A DNA stretch of 64,000 nucleotides from Spodoptera frugiperda (GCF_023101765.2 NC_064230.1:7440001-7504000), one strand, 5' to 3'. Numbered from the stretch's first letter, positions 42,630 through 51,611 are shown. The notes: generated by a model not told the origin, from the letters alone. Numbers and translations: made by a program.

Positions 42630-42755
42630 TTTTTAAGGTGGGAAATTCATTAGTTGAGAGGAAGGGTCAGGCTCTTACTAACTAAAAACCACCCCGTTCT
42701 TACTTCTGTTTTTCGAGCCGGAGCCCCGGTAACCTGCTAGGTAGTCCGCAGCTTT
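42630..42755 (-). mobile_element. SINE-like family B, minus
   Basis: 'ctcttactaactaaaaacca' to 'gctaggtagtccgcagct'. Confidence 0.7.
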
Positions 42756-42872
42756 ATAACCTGGGTGTCTTCAAGGCCCGAGTGAATAGGTTGCTTATGG
42801 GCAGACGTGCTCCATCGTAGGCCGCATCATCACTTACCATCAGGTGAGATAGCGGCCAAACGTCGACCCATC
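42752..42872 (+). pseudogene. LINE ORF2 C-terminal fragment
   Basis: [21 protein letters not shown] and a stop, then 'ggccgcatcatcacttacca'. Same element type as 29340-29525 and less damaged. Truncated at the SINE B junction. Confidence 0.7.
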
Positions 42873-43200
42873 AAAAGTAAAAAAAAATGAACCTCCATCG
42901 ATACTCTTTTAAAAAAATATTTTACAATCTCTAACTCGACAAGCGTGGAGATTATACAAAGTTAATTACTATTAACTGTCGTGTGCAGAGAAGCCCTGTA
43001 ATGAGGACGTGTGCTTGGCAAACAGCTGACGCACGCACCGACATTGCAAGCCATGCATTTTGCATAGATTACTTTTATAATGTGCTGTGGTATCAGAAAG
43101 TGTTTTTTTTTTTCTGTGATAAGACGGAGGTATGTCCTGTACCTTTGTGTACAACTGCTGCAAAGCGTGATGTAATGCGCCTAGCTTCACAGGCAGTCCA
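42873..43200. other. BNIP3 intron 2 stretch, nothing firm
   Basis: Frames on both strands at 42972-43279 show no recognisable features. Confidence 0.3.
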
Positions 43201-43348
43201 ATTATATTTTGATTTTGGCTACCCTACTATCGATTCATTGCACACTCGATCTGCGCATCTTCCTCGCACAACTACGTAGTTTGGTATCAGTGGATACGGC
43301 CACATTCATTTCACAGCTAAGCTATTTCATCTTTGTAGCATAGCTTTT
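43201..43348. mobile_element. MITE family E fragment
   Basis: 'gatctgcgcatcttcctcgc' and 'catagctttttttaaggag'. Cut on the right by SINE B. Confidence 0.6.
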
Positions 43349-43476
43349 TTTAAGGAGTAATAATATCATTCAGTGACTTCTCCCGTCTTGGGCGAGGCGA
43401 GAGGGAGTGTCAGACTCTTACTGACTAAAAACCACCCTGTTCCTACACCTGCTTTTCGAGCTGGAGCCCCGGTAAA
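43349..43476 (-). mobile_element. SINE-like family B, minus
   Basis: 'gtgacttctcccgtcttggg' to 'gagctggagccccggtaaac'. Confidence 0.7.
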
Positions 43477-43676
43477 CACGTAAATGTGTATTAACTCGAA
43501 CTCGTTTGTTTACCGACAAACCGTGGCTATTTATAAACTTGTATCGTAATCTAGGAACCTGAATAACCGGTGTGTGTGTGTGCTGTGGAAAACTGTGTTA
43601 GTGATTCTGTTTACTGCCTGTCTAGGTTTTATACAACATTTTTAGGGTGCTTTCCACCAGAGATGTACTATGTAAC

Positions 43677-43780
43677 GGCTCGAAAGGCAGGAGTAAGAAC
43701 GGGGTGGTTTAAAGTTAGTAAGAGTCTGACACTCCCTCTCGTCTCGAGAGAAGTCATTGGATGATTTTACCTCCTTAAAA
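43677..43780 (+). mobile_element. SINE-like family B, plus, joined to a family E end
   Basis: 'gctcgaaaggcaggagtaag' to 'ggatgattttacctcc'. It starts right after a family E end piece (43644-43676, 'ggtgctttccaccagagatg'). Confidence 0.65.
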
Positions 43781-44055
43781 TGCACGAATGAATGTAGTCC
43801 TTAGGTTGCTTACCATCAGGTGACCTGTCAATTCCCGCCCCATCACATACAAATAAAATCTTAACTCACAAATGTCTCTTGAGTGTTAAGTTTCATACAA
43901 TCGTATATATGTATGTGTAAAAAGCACGCTAACCCCCTACAAAGCCTGTCTGGCGCCTGCTAACCGCAAGTAACATGATATGTGTAGCATATACTTAGTG
44001 ATGTGTGAATCATACTGAAAAAGGTACAAAAGGAAGGCATATTGCGTTTAAAATT

Positions 44056-44610
44056 ATTTGCAGTCCATTGCTGTGGACTATGAGCCTCTTTTACATAAGA
44101 GTTAGCCATAATCTCCGCAGGCCGGCGGATTGGAGATCACAGTGTAAAAGGGTCATGCTTCGGCATGAATGGGCGGGCTTGACGGGAGTGATAGCACAGC
44201 CTCATAGTACAACGACGTGAAACAACGCTTGCGTTGTGTTTTGTTGTGTGAGTGAGGTTACCGGAGGCCCAATTACGCTCCTTCCCAATTCCTGATTCCC
44301 TACAACACACTACCCCGGCAACACACCTGTAACGCCTCTGGTGTCCATGAACGGTGGCAATTGCAAGCACCTAGCTTCACTGACAGACAGACTGACGGAC
44401 AATTCAAATTGACGTTTCAAAAGTGCCTAATTTAGGATTCATTTAAATAAATGCTTTAACTTTGCTTACAATCAGGTGATCCGTCTGCTCGTTTACCGGC
44501 TTATACCACAAAAAATAGGTTCATGTTTATCATACAGCGTTGCTGCCCTGTCTCTGTCAAATGTGTAGTCCCTTAGTTTTTACGATACTCGCGTATAAAT
44601 AGGGGTGGTG
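44056..44610 (+). mobile_element. Family F containing SINE A containing family M (triple nest)
   Basis: F part 1 is at 44056-44153 and its continuation ('gttgctgccctgtctctgtc') at 44517-44610. SINE A occupies 44152-44515, and inside A a family M piece sits at about 44366-44462. Confidence 0.65.
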
Positions 44611-44845
44611 AGTGATAATTAATGTCTTATACGCTGCCGTCAAGGTCCCCCTAAACTACCCTTATTCAATACAATTTTAACTTTATAACGAAAGCGAAAA
44701 AGTTGGAAATCGTCTGTATTATGTATCATTTGTGACATCTGCCCCAATTCCCGATGAGAATCGATTGGTTTAATAGGTTGGGAGTGACAGCACTTCCATC
44801 CCCATCATATAGATGGTTGGCAGGCCACAACTGTGCGCTTCTCGC

Positions 44846-45047
44846 GAAACTTTCTGCCTCGCACAGCAAAACTGTGGAATGAGCTATCGTCGGCGGTATT
44901 TCTGAACATGCTCTTTTCTTGAAGGCCGTATGCCTTCAAAAAAAGAGCGTTCTCGTTTTTAAAAGGCCAGTAACGCACCTGTGTCTCCTCTGGTGTGGCG
45001 GGCGGCGCTGATCGCTTACCATCAGGTGACTCGTCTGCTCATTTTTT
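44846..45047 (+). pseudogene. LINE ORF2 C-terminus running into the SINE A-type tail
   Basis: 'cacagcaaaactgtggaatg' encodes SKTVE-type residues of the same ORF as 37626-37736, with frameshifts. After the ORF end ('tttttaaaaggccagtaacg') comes 'cgcttaccatcaggtgactc' and 'gtctgctcattttttttt'. This shows the shared tail is the LINE 3' UTR. Confidence 0.7.
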
Positions 45048-45238
45048 TTTATGAAACACGTCGGTAGACGAGCAGACGTATCACCTGATGGTAAACAATC
45101 GCCGCCGCCCATGGACACTTGAAACACCAGAGGCGTTACAAGTGCGTTGCTGGCATTTTTGGGGGTTGGGAATTTAAGGGTTGTTGTTCGGGAATTCGGG
45201 ATTGGGAAGATTGGATTAATATTTGCCATCTATTCCAT
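45048..45238 (-). mobile_element. SINE family A, minus, tail to tail with the LINE stub
   Basis: 'cgagcagacgtatcacctga' to 'gggaattcgggattgggaag'. The two tails face each other around a T-run. Confidence 0.7.
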
Positions 45239-45512
45239 AAAAAAAAAACAAAAGATCAGATATAATGTCGGACATCTGCCCCAATTCCCAATGAGAATCG
45301 ATTGGTTAATAGGTTGGTAATCGTAGTAACAATGACATATGATTGCATTCTACCGATTATATGTGTAATTGGACGTTTCCCTTTCATTGATGGACAATCG
45401 GGCACCATATTTTGCCGTGAACGGTATCCAGAATAGTTCCTTTCGGTTTCTCTGGGATCAAATATTAACCTGGTGTGAACCTCTTGAAAACATACAATTT
45501 CGAACAAAAACA

Positions 45513-45740
45513 CTTTTTTTAAGGGCGAAAAATCACCCTATGACTTCTTTCTATTTGGGTGAGGCCATGAGTGTCAGACTTTCACTGACTAAAAATCACC
45601 CCGTTCCTACTCCTGCTTTTCGAGTTGGAGCCCTGGTAAACCTGCTAGGTAGTCCGCAGCTCTGGGTCGGGCATCAGCCCTACTGGGTTCCATATGGGGT
45701 GGTTTGATGGCTCTTTGAAGCGCGCACGGGTGTGATTCTG
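45513..45740 (-). mobile_element. SINE-like family B, minus, long form
   Basis: Core 'tatgacttctttctatttgg' to 'aggtagtccgcagctctggg', with head extension 'tactgggttccatatggggt'. Confidence 0.7.
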
Positions 45741-45756
45741 GTCACTCACACGCGTT

Positions 45757-45842
45757 TTTAAACAAGTAAGAGTCTGACACTCGCTCTCACCTCGTCCAAA
45801 GTGAGAGAAGCTACTGAATGATTTTCCACTCTAAAAAAAATG
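45757..45842 (+). mobile_element. SINE-like family B, plus, partial
   Basis: 'aagtaagagtctgacactcg' to 'ctgaatgattttccactct' and poly(A). It forms an inverted pair with the previous copy. Confidence 0.65.
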
Positions 45843-45847
45843 ATCAT

Positions 45848-45920
45848 CATTGCTTACCATCAGGTGAAATAGTAGACAAACGCAGACACATTAACAATCT
45901 TAATTACAAAAAAAAAAATA
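45848..45920 (+). mobile_element. LINE 3' tail fragment
   Basis: 'ttgcttaccatcaggtgaaa' and 'tagtagacaaacgcagacac', like the tail after the 42752 stub. Confidence 0.5.
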
Positions 45921-46255
45921 TAAGTTTTTTTTTTATTTCGCAACAATAAAGTATACAATTAATTATGATTACTCGTTAGATACTTTATTTTTAATTAATT
46001 ACAGTGTTGATGAACGTGCGAAGGAGTTGTCGGTAATTTTGCGAAATATCCCGTGTAATTCTTTTGTTTTTCTTCTTTATTTTTGTTAAGTACATATATG
46101 ATTGGAGCTCAAGGCTGAAACACTAGGGTCTGATTGTATCTAGACTCGTTTTTAACTTGTTTTATTGTGGTGTTGTTTATAAAGTAGATTATTAATAATA
46201 ACGTTGTTTTATGAGCTTGAAGATGTAAACAGAATATTATTCTAACGCCTTTTTA
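45921..46255. other. BNIP3 intron 2 AT-rich stretch, nothing recognised
   Basis: No gene or repeat assigned. Confidence 0.35.
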
Positions 46256-46256
46256 A

Positions 46257-46438
46257 ACTAAGCGTCCACAGGTCCACATCGAACGCATTCCGTATGACGT
46301 CATCAGTACGCATCGCACGTAGGCATTGCCGATGATGCGGTCCGTACGATGCGGATCAGTGGACGCAGTTGTATGAGTTTCTATACGAGACAAACTAAAA
46401 TCCGTTGCGTGCGATGCGTATAACCGTCCACAATTATG
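46257..46438. mobile_element. MITE family G copy
   Basis: 'aagcgtccacaggtccacat', 'gatgcggtccgtacgatgcg' and 'gttgcgtgcgatgcgtataa'. The right end is eroded. Confidence 0.65.
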
Positions 46439-46568
46439 TCGCGATTGGTTGAATCGATTTTCATACGATTAAATGAATGATCTTATTGTTCTTTTGGCGT
46501 ATTTCCATAAACTACGTTTAACAAAAACTGACTGATACTTACTTTTTTAAATCGGTTAGTATACTAAA

Positions 46569-46752
46569 GTGTGGGTGAGCCACGGCCTCACCGAAAACCG
46601 ATGTGACACAACACTTACGTTGTTTGTCGTTGTGTGAGTGAGGTTACCAGAGTCTCAATAAACGCCCCTCCCAATCTCTGATTCCCCAACAACTCTAAAA
46701 TTCCTAACTCCCAAAAGACCAGACCACTTGTAACGCCTCTGGTGTTTCCGTG
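46569..46752 (+). mobile_element. SINE family A, plus, tail missing
   Basis: 'agtgtgggtgagccacggcc' to 'cacttgtaacgcctctggtg'. It ends 135 bp before BNIP3 exon 3. Confidence 0.65.
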
Positions 46753-46886
46753 TTCCGTAGACACTAGCGTTTTTACTTTTGAGCTTCAATATCGAATTAG
46801 TATATTACAGAATCGCCCTTCTGTAAAAACAAAGGTAATAAATATTTTGGCCTCATTATTAAAATCCTCTTTCTCTTTAATTGCAG

Positions 46887-46968
46887 CCCCAAATCACCGC
46901 CCAACAGTCCAAACCTGGAGCCTTCTACCGAAGACGAAATGAAAGGAGTATACATCAACCATTGGAGA
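46887..46968 (+). CDS. BNIP3: BNIP3 homologue, coding exon 3 of 7
   Basis: The acceptor TTGCAG ends at 46886 and the donor A|GTGAGT is at 46969. It encodes residues 59-86: a Ser/Pro-rich linker (SPKSPPNSPNLEPS) and then TEDEMKGVYINHWR, the position where vertebrate BNIP3 has its weak BH3-like region. Four Ser residues are followed by Pro or sit two before it, possible proline-directed phosphosites. The linker has no close family match, as expected for a variable region. Confidence 0.88.
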
Positions 46969-46995
46969 GTGAGTATTACTGAGTATTTCTTTCAA

Positions 46996-47425
46996 AGTCA
47001 ATTCATTTATTCCACTTATCGTCGGGGATAGTGCAAAACCGCGAATCTACCATAGGTAAAGGCCGCGTATCTGCATTTGATCTAATTTTACAGGGGCAGG
47101 TTAAAACTCTTTAATATCGTTATTTTAAGGGAATATGGCCTCATTTTTACATAGATATTTAAAAAAAATATGTTTTCTTTGTATTTATACCATAGAGTCA
47201 CGTCAACAAAAAGGGTGCCAAAAAGAATCTTACGTGAAATGAACGCGAAATTAAAAATTGGCTACATTTGTCAGATACGCGGAATTATCCAATGCTAGTT
47301 ACGCGGATTTGCACTATCCCCGACGTTATGTCAGCACATAAAGAAATAAATAATAGTCAATCTGTCCGTCAGTGAATATAGGTACTCGTTCCAAAGTGTA
47401 AGCTTGGAATGGAAAAGAACGAGGT
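46996..47425 (+). repeat. Interspersed family M split by a MITE
   Basis: 'caaagtcaattcatttattc' before and 'acataaagaaataaataata' with 'actcgttccaaagtgtaagc' after the MITE line up with the uninterrupted copy at 26868-27040. Confidence 0.6.
47020..47325. mobile_element. MITE, 306 bp, TTAT duplication
   Basis: Inverted ends CGTCGGGGATAGTGCAAA and TTTGCACTATCCCCGACG (one-base offsets further in), flanked by TTAT at 47016-47019 and 47326-47329. It is inserted in family M, in BNIP3 intron 3. Confidence 0.75.
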
Positions 47426-47529
47426 ATTTATAACTAGTTTCTGCCAGCAGCATTGTCCGCGTTCCCGTGTAAAGTTGTCTGTGTTTCTCTAGACCATAGT
47501 CTACCTCTGTTCCAAATTTCTACCCGATC

Positions 47530-47676
47530 TCTTCAGCTGCGTACTACCTAGCGGGTTTACTGGGACTCTGGCTCGAAAATCAGGAGTAGGAAAGGGGTAG
47601 TTTTTTGCCAGTAAGAGTCTGACACTCCCTCTCGTTTCGCCCAAGGCGGGAGAAGTCATTAAATGATTTTTCCAAA
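47530..47676 (+). mobile_element. SINE-like family B, plus
   Basis: 'gctgcgtactacctagcggg' to 'cattaaatgatttttccaa'. Confidence 0.7.
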
Positions 47677-48021
47677 AAGGGGTTAGTGAAGGTGCCACGT
47701 CATGCTAAGTGACTTTTAATTAGTGACAGCATAGGGGTGAGTGAAAACGGCCATTAAGGAATTTTAATTAGTTAGGACATTTGCTTACAGTCAAGTGATA
47801 AGGATGGTCGTTAGCCGGCTTATCCAATGAAAAAAAAAGTTTTGTCTCTTCATAAGAATGGAATTTTAACTACTGGACTCGTATTAAGAAATATTTTAAG
47901 TCTTATCGCTGATATGTGCATAAGGGTGCTTTTCAATCGCTTCTTTGGTGTTTCTTTTTCAATTCGTGTTTCCCAAAAAAGCAACCATTCACAGTTCAAA
48001 ATAATTTTTGTAATAACTATT

Positions 48022-48172
48022 GTGAGACATATTAAATTTACTAAAAATAACGGTTTACTCACGTAAATTAATGGAGAAAAACTCTACTAGCTGCAAGTCA
48101 CAAGGGACTCTTCTTCATGAGCAGCAGGGTATGTCGTAGTCTGTTCTACTAGTGAAGAGTCCCCTTGTATTG
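48022..48172. mobile_element. MITE family I, truncated
   Basis: 'tgtgagacatattaaattta', 'acggtttactcacgtaaatt' and 'ctactagtgaagagtcccct'. Confidence 0.6.
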
Positions 48173-48174
48173 AG

Positions 48175-48370
48175 TACTAGCTACTTTCGCGCGGTTTCAC
48201 CCGCTCTGCTTGGCTCTTATTGGTCATAGCGTGATGTTTTATAGCCTATAGCCTTCCTCGATAAATGCACTATTCAACACAAAAAGAATTATTCAAATCG
48301 GACCAGCAGTTCCGGAGATTAGCGCGTTCAAACAAACAAACTCTTCAGCTTTATAATATTAGTATAGATT
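48175..48370 (+). mobile_element. RTE-like retroelement 3' end (family O2)
   Basis: 'gctactttcgcgcggtttca', 'tggtcatagcgtgatgtttt' and end 'tataatattagtatagatt'. An almost identical copy is at 62037-62229. Confidence 0.65.
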
Positions 48371-48655
48371 AAGCTCCAGGTGTGCTGCTGGTGGTCTTGA
48401 CTCAAAATAAAACTGCTTGGATTCGATATTATTTAGGACTGTATTAAACTGTGAGGTACAATATTTAGATGACTGACATATGTGCGTGCGCGCAAGGTGT
48501 CGATGAGCGAGTGATAGGTGGAGGGGACGTCTGATTTGTTGTATGGCCCGATGTGACCTCAGGAACAACTTGCGACTCGAAACTAGTATAGCTTTTCTGA
48601 GTATGTTCAAAAGTACCTCTATATCCTTGTTTATATGTGACATTTATGTTTCCAG

Positions 48656-48714
48656 GAAGACTCCAACGACTGGGTTTGGGAGTGGAGCAGTAGGCCAGAC
48701 CAGCTTCCACCCAA
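48656..48714 (+). CDS. BNIP3: BNIP3 homologue, coding exon 4 of 7
   Basis: The acceptor TTCCAG ends at 48655 and the donor AA|GTGAGT is at 48715. It encodes residues 87-105 plus two bases: EDSNDWVWEWSSRPDQLPP(K). This is the best-conserved block of the family (human NSDWIWDWSSRPENIPPK), which alone identifies the gene. Phase 0 in, phase 2 out, consistent with neighbours. Confidence 0.95.
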
Positions 48715-48787
48715 GTGAGTAGCAGTTCCATATCCTTAGCTTATTCCAGCCTCATAAACCGTTAGAGGCTCTTACACTCGCCTTTAG

Positions 48788-49028
48788 GCTTAAGTCATTC
48801 TGTCTCCTGCATTAAATTCACCGAGGGAAGCGGAAACTATCGTTTTCTTTTTCTTCTCCTCTAATAACATCTTCTGATTTATTTCGTTGCGGGATCCAAG
48901 ACAGTCATTCATGTCCCTGAGACGCGCCGGACTTCAATGTTCCGGTGTTTGCATGGTTGTATCTACTGTAGATCCTGGTGCACAGGAGTTGCAGCGGTGT
49001 GGGAAGTTGTGGCGGGCTTGTCCTCAAA
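48788..49028 (+). mobile_element. Repeat family P, plus, long copy
   Basis: 'aaattcaccgagggaagcgg', 'gttgcgggatccaagacagt' and 'ggcgggcttgtcctcaaaa'. It lies 73 bp after BNIP3 exon 4. Confidence 0.65.
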
Positions 49029-49074
49029 AAAGGCTCTTACACTCATTAGAAGATTGAAAAAAATGTGATGATGT

Positions 49075-49322
49075 AGGATTTTCTTCTGTGTCGTGTGTGC
49101 GTTTACAAACATACAAGTTTACATACACATGACGCCTAGGGCCTAGACCCGAAACAACAATTTGTGCGTCACACAAAGATACATACAGTAAGCGGGTTGG
49201 TGGCCAAACGCAGACTTATGATTTATCAACGCTAAAAAAACGTTGCTTCGTGCGGGAATCGAATCCGCTACACGTTGCACGTCAGCCTTTTGCCCAGCCA
49301 CCACGCCAACCGTGCAGTCATA
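49075..49322 (-). mobile_element. tRNA-derived SINE family D, minus, with internal extra segment
   Basis: 'gtgtgtgcgtttacaaacat' and 'agacccgaaacaacaatttg'. At the right, the tRNA-like head in reverse ('gcgggaatcgaatccgctac', 'gccaaccgtgcagtca'). Confidence 0.7.
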
Positions 49323-49344
49323 ATAACTCACTCTGCGCGTATAA

Positions 49345-49435
49345 TTAAGTCTTTGACTGCCAATAGAAAACTGTTGAAGGCAAATCCTCCGCTAACGTCG
49401 GTCACCGGTGACCACCACGGCGTTCAATGTGTTAA
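49345..49435 (+). repeat. Repeat family K, next to the BNIP3 exon 5 acceptor
   Basis: 'ttaagtctttgactgccaat' through 'gtcaccggtgaccaccacgg' to 'caatgtgttaa'. Only nine bases (caaatctag) lie between its end and exon 5, so it supplies the branch-point region of this intron. Confidence 0.75.
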
Positions 49436-49444
49436 CAAATCTAG

Positions 49445-49538
49445 GGACTGGCGGTTTAAGCACCCGACGACGAGTGCGCGCGGTCCACCGTCAGCCACCT
49501 CCTCCATCGAGGTGCTAGATCAGCAACCCACGCAACAG
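49445..49538 (+). CDS. BNIP3: BNIP3 homologue, coding exon 5 of 7
   Basis: The acceptor AAATCTAG ends at 49444, with only a weak pyrimidine tract, and the donor CAG|GTATGT is at 49539. It encodes residues 106-137. It opens with (K)DWRFKHP, matching the KEFLFKHP that follows the WSSRP block in vertebrates, then a Thr/Ser/Pro-rich linker and IEVLDQQPTQQ. Joining across the split Lys codon keeps the family block intact, which fixes this acceptor. Confidence 0.92.
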
Positions 49539-49624
49539 GTATGTGGAAACTTCGCTTCTTGAATCTTTCTGGTAGAAGATGTATAGAAATAAGTTAGATT
49601 ATAGAAATAATATGGAAGTATTAC

Positions 49625-49822
49625 TGGGCTTTTTTCGGTTTTTCGAAAATTTCTCAGTAGTAGCACGGAGTCTAGAAATGTGCTCGGTATATGGCAATAG
49701 GCTCACCACCTATTACATGGGACTTACAACATAAATTGTGAAAAGTGGGTGTACATTGTACAGTGACATTACGTGCCATAATTTGCTCTGCCTACCCCTT
49801 CGAAGATAAAAGACGTGACGAT
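49625..49822 (+). mobile_element. SINE family C, plus, head missing
   Basis: 'aaatttctcagtagtagcac' to 'ctgcctaccccttcgaagat'. Confidence 0.7.
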
Positions 49823-50057
49823 ATGTATGTAAATAAGGTGGACAGACGGGCGGATGAGAAGACTATTTAATGGAGGTGTCCGTAAAAAAAACAATTGGGT
49901 TTTCTGTTTCCTACAATTAATCAGTTATAGGTCTGGAAAGATATACAATTTATGGCAATAGGCTCAATTATACCCTAAACACCAGAGGAGTTAAAAATGC
50001 GTTGCCGTTGTTCTTGAGGAGTTATGTACACTTCTATAAATATTTTTTTATTCGTCG

Positions 50058-50278
50058 TCACGTCTTTTATCCCCGAAGGTTTAGGTAGACATTATTGGAT
50101 TTGTATCATTGTACAGCGGTACAATGTATACCCACTTTTCACCATTTGTGTTATAAGTCCCATGTAATAGTGGGTGAGACTATTGCCGTATACTGGGCAC
50201 AAATACAAACTCCGTTCTACTACTGAGAAATTTTCTAAATACCAAAATATGCCCGGTAATACTTCGGCAGACATGATG
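50058..50278 (-). mobile_element. SINE family C, minus, head missing
   Basis: 'gtcttttatccccgaaggtt' to 'atgcccggtaatacttcggc'. A 5' family A scrap lies at 49978-50015. Confidence 0.65.
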
Positions 50279-50279
50279 A

Positions 50280-50596
50280 CATATTGTCTGGACTTTAGAA
50301 GAGACTATGACCTCTGAGTTTGTTTCGGCATTTCTTCTTAGAGTAGTCGGATAGGAAATGCCGGCCTCATCTAGCTATTTTAAAGATTGACGTGTAAAAG
50401 TGTTATCTTGTAACACACATACAACTTCACGCCTTTTATCCCAGAAGAGGTAGGCAGAGGTGCACATTACGGCACGTAATGCCACTATACAATGTACACC
50501 CACATTTCACCATTTGTGTTATAAGTCCCATGTAATAGGGGGTGAGCCTGTTAATTTATAACCTACTTACAGAAATAAATATCATTTCATTTCATA
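50280..50596 (+). mobile_element. LINE-tail family W, split by SINE C, ending near BNIP3 exon 6
   Basis: W part 1 is 50280-50412 ('tattgtctggactttagaag'). SINE C minus is at about 50425-50552 ('cttttatcccagaagaggta'). The W end ('cttacagaaataaatatcat', repeated 'catttcatttcat') stops about 21 bp before exon 6. Confidence 0.65.
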
Positions 50597-50617
50597 TTGT
50601 TATGATTAACGTCGCAG

Positions 50618-50721
50618 GGCCACTGCCTGTCCGTCCGTCGTTCCTGCCTGTTCAGTCGGGGCGCCATCGCCGCCGTGCTGCTCACCAACGTCGTCTCACT
50701 ACTGCTCGGCGCTGGGATCGG
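50618..50721 (+). CDS. BNIP3: BNIP3 homologue, coding exon 6 of 7
   Basis: The acceptor GTCGCAG ends at 50617 and the donor GG|GTGAGT is at 50722. It encodes residues 138-171 plus two bases. After a Cys/Arg-rich lead (GHCLSVRRSCLFSR) comes the membrane anchor AIAAVLLTNVVSLLLGAGIG. Aligned without gaps to vertebrate BNIP3, Thr160-Asn161 replace Ser172-His173, and Ser164, Gly168 and Gly172 fall on Ala176, Gly180 and Gly184. This gives an SxxxGxxxG helix-dimer motif with a polar Asn in place of His. Confidence 0.93.
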
Positions 50722-50797
50722 GTGAGTACATTACTTATTCGTCCTATTGTGTACATAATTAGCGACTGATAGTGATTTGTATATGTTTACTGAGTTC

Positions 50798-50942
50798 CGG
50801 AGCTGCGGACTACCTAGCGGGTTTACCGGGGCTCTGGTTCGAAAAGCAGGAGTAGGAACGGGGTTTTTAGTCAGTAAGAGTCTGATACCCTCTCTCGCTT
50901 CGCCCAAGGAAGGGAGAAGTGATTAGATGATTTTCCCTAAAA
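50798..50942 (+). mobile_element. SINE-like family B, plus
   Basis: 'ccggagctgcggactaccta' to 'gattagatgattttcccta'. Confidence 0.7.
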
Positions 50943-51256
50943 CTTTTTACCATCAGATATGTGCTATGCTACGTTGCTGTAGACGCGTTTGGCTTCCACC
51001 GATCATATTCATTGGTACACATAGCTCAGCACTGGTGGAAACGGACTCAGCTAATCCATGTTTTTTATATGTAAAGATGCGTGCTATGGATGGCGTCCCT
51101 ACTCGATATATTCAGCATACTCGAGCTGCACATCTTCCTCGCACAGCTACATAACTTAGTATCGGTGGAAACGGTCACATAGTTTCACAGCTTAGCTATT
51201 ACATCTTCGTAGCATAGTTACATAGCACATCTCTGGTGGAAAAACGCCCTTAACCC
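50943..51256. mobile_element. MITE family E, complete
   Basis: 'catcagatatgtgctatgct' through 'gctcagcactggtggaaacg' to 'tctggtggaaaaacgccctt'. The left end abuts SINE B. Confidence 0.7.
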
Positions 51257-51270
51257 TAATTTATGCTATC

Positions 51271-51424
51271 CGGAACTGCGTACAACGTAATAGGTTACCG
51301 GGGCTTCGGCTTGAAAAACAGGTGTAGGAACAGCGTGGTTTTTGGTCAGTAAGAGTCTGACACTCCCTTCCGCCTCACCTAAGTCGAGGGAAGTCAATGG
51401 ATGATTTTCACCCTAAAAAAAAAC
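51271..51424 (+). mobile_element. SINE-like family B, plus, diverged
   Basis: 'ccggaactgcgtacaacgta' to 'caatggatgattttcaccct'. It ends 95 bp before BNIP3 exon 7. Confidence 0.7.
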
Positions 51425-51518
51425 ATGGTTTATGCTATGTAATGATAATATCTCATCTTTTTGTTTTTATTATTTATATTAATTATGCTATAATATATTT
51501 TGTCTCGTTTATTTCCAG

Positions 51519-51573
51519 AATGTGGCTGAGCAAACGTGGCATCCTCCCGCCCAGACTGATTGTAATCAACTAA
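51519..51573 (+). CDS. BNIP3: BNIP3 homologue, coding exon 7 of 7 (stop TAA)
   Basis: The acceptor TTTCCAG ends at 51518. It encodes the end of the anchor and the tail, (G)MWLSKRGILPPRLIVIN, and TAA at 51571-51573. The basic SKR after the helix matches the RR that ends the vertebrate helix. The tail is slightly longer than the human TTSTSTF tail and more hydrophobic. Confidence 0.92.
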
Positions 51574-51605
51574 AGCTCAAGACTGAGGCTCGAACGCTGC
51601 AAGTA

Positions 51606-51611
51606 AATAAA
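51606..51611 (+). terminator. BNIP3: Candidate BNIP3 polyadenylation signal AATAAA
   Basis: AATAAA lies 33 bp after the stop codon. Another AATAAA-type site occurs near 52437, so a longer 3' UTR cannot be excluded. Confidence 0.45.

Noticed and set aside
42972..43279. Coding exon on either strand
   Set aside because: Overlapping frames lack motifs, and the right part is family E sequence.
48465..48731. Minus frame of 88 codons over BNIP3 exon 4
   Set aside because: Antisense shadow of the conserved DWVWEWSSRP exon and its flanks.
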